From contig VMCO01000169.1 in the NCBI GenBank assembly GCA_008081325.1, positions 1 to 5,958 of the forward strand: 5,958 nucleotides of DNA. Reading direction: 5' to 3'. The stretch comes from Flavobacteriaceae bacterium (lineage in GTDB: Bacteria > Bacteroidota > Bacteroidia > Flavobacteriales > Flavobacteriaceae). Made by a program: the position numbers and the translations under genes. This document shows, one piece after another, positions 5,866-5,958 of this stretch; the stretch's first letter is position 1, and the number at the start of each line of letters is the position of its first letter. The notes under the pieces are model-generated. The model was not told the DNA's origin. It made no database searches and worked only from the letters and a program-made list of their open reading frames with translations.

Positions 5866-5958
5866 TTGAAAAATTTTAATGGCACAGATATTGATAGAAT
5901 CATAGAAATGGCATGGGAAGATAGAACTACCTTTGATGCTATTGAGGCTCAATTTGGT
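5866..5958 (+). CDS. DUF2805/TIGR03643 protein, 5' part only (cut by window edge)
   Basis: The last 31 codons encode the start of a DUF2805 (TIGR03643) protein, recognised from IDRIIEMAWEDRTTFDAIEA (residues 9-28) followed by QFG. Family members are short, so roughly half or more of the gene probably lies beyond the window. The visible part looks like the start of a small helical, helix-turn-helix-like module, but no function is established. TTG at 5866 is the likely start: the frame is open upstream to a TAG at 5821-5823 without any ATG or GTG, and the first in-frame ATG (codon 15) falls inside the conserved motif. The gene begins one base after the stop of the 140-residue protein, so it belongs to the same train. 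I recall DUF2805, DUF2256 and photolyase genes occurring together in marine bacteria, which fits this arrangement. Confidence 0.8.
   Translation, partial: MKNFNGTDIDRIIEMAWEDRTTFDAIEAQFG

Larger units (their letters stand above)
2605..5958 (+). other. Compact operon: aquaporin, flavin reductase, DUF2256, photolyase, unknown, DUF2805
   Basis: Six plus-strand genes follow each other with no room for internal terminators. The junctions are TAA directly followed by ATG (3229-3234), TTGA overlap (3849-3852), a 29-base overlap (3970-3998), ATGA overlap (5442-5445) and a single-base gap (5865). This supports one transcript and coupled translation. The operon continues past the right edge. Membership of the aquaporin gene in the same functional unit is less certain than that of the other five. 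Confidence 0.8.

Noticed and set aside
1..5958. CRISPR array, tRNA or rRNA genes, insertion sequence or defence system
   Set aside because: There are no regularly spaced repeats, no recognisable RNA genes, no transposase or integrase and no defence-type domains; almost every base is assigned to an ordinary protein-coding gene.

Overview
The window is strongly AT-rich DNA with long A/T runs, no recognisable Shine-Dalgarno sequences and very tight gene packing. Together with the proteins encoded (a Bacteroidetes-type sodium:solute symporter with a charged insert, a DUF2911 protein, a flavobacterial-style flavin reductase, DUF2256 and DUF2805/TIGR03643 proteins), this points to a member of the Bacteroidetes, most likely a marine Flavobacteriaceae-type bacterium. 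The assignment rests on recognising protein families by eye; no database search was run.

Layout. (1) Positions 32-1714, plus strand: a complete SSS-family sodium:solute symporter. (2) Positions 1701-2549, minus strand: an exported DUF2911 protein with a TPR-like tail; its 3' end overlaps the symporter's 3' end by 14 bases. (3) Positions 2550-2604: a short divergent intergenic region. (4) Position 2605 to the right edge, plus strand: one compact gene train of aquaporin-like channel, flavin reductase-like protein, DUF2256 mini zinc-ribbon protein (50 codons including the stop, TTG start), FeS-BCP/PhrB-type photolyase or cryptochrome (TTG start), an unrecognised 140-residue protein, and the beginning of a DUF2805/TIGR03643 protein (TTG start, cut by the window edge). 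The junctions in the train are 0-base, 4-base overlap, 29-base overlap, 4-base overlap and 1-base gap, so it is almost certainly one operon with translational coupling.

How the genes may work together. The core of the train (flavin reductase, DUF2256, photolyase, unknown protein, DUF2805) looks like a light-damage or light-response module of the kind found in surface-water bacteria. The flavin reductase could supply or maintain reduced flavin for the photolyase, but this is inference from position only. DUF2256 and DUF2805 have no established biochemical role that I can name.

Most interesting points. The photolyase keeps the lesion-site and FAD-domain landmarks of the PhrB family but has lost all four cysteines expected to hold the [4Fe-4S] cluster, with a deletion of about 10 residues where the cluster loop should be. 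The aquaporin-like channel keeps both NPA motifs but appears to have replaced all four aromatic/arginine selectivity-filter residues by aliphatic ones. A 140-residue protein of unknown function is translationally coupled to the photolyase. Three of the six genes in the train appear to start with TTG. I saw no RNA genes, CRISPR array, insertion sequence or other mobile element.
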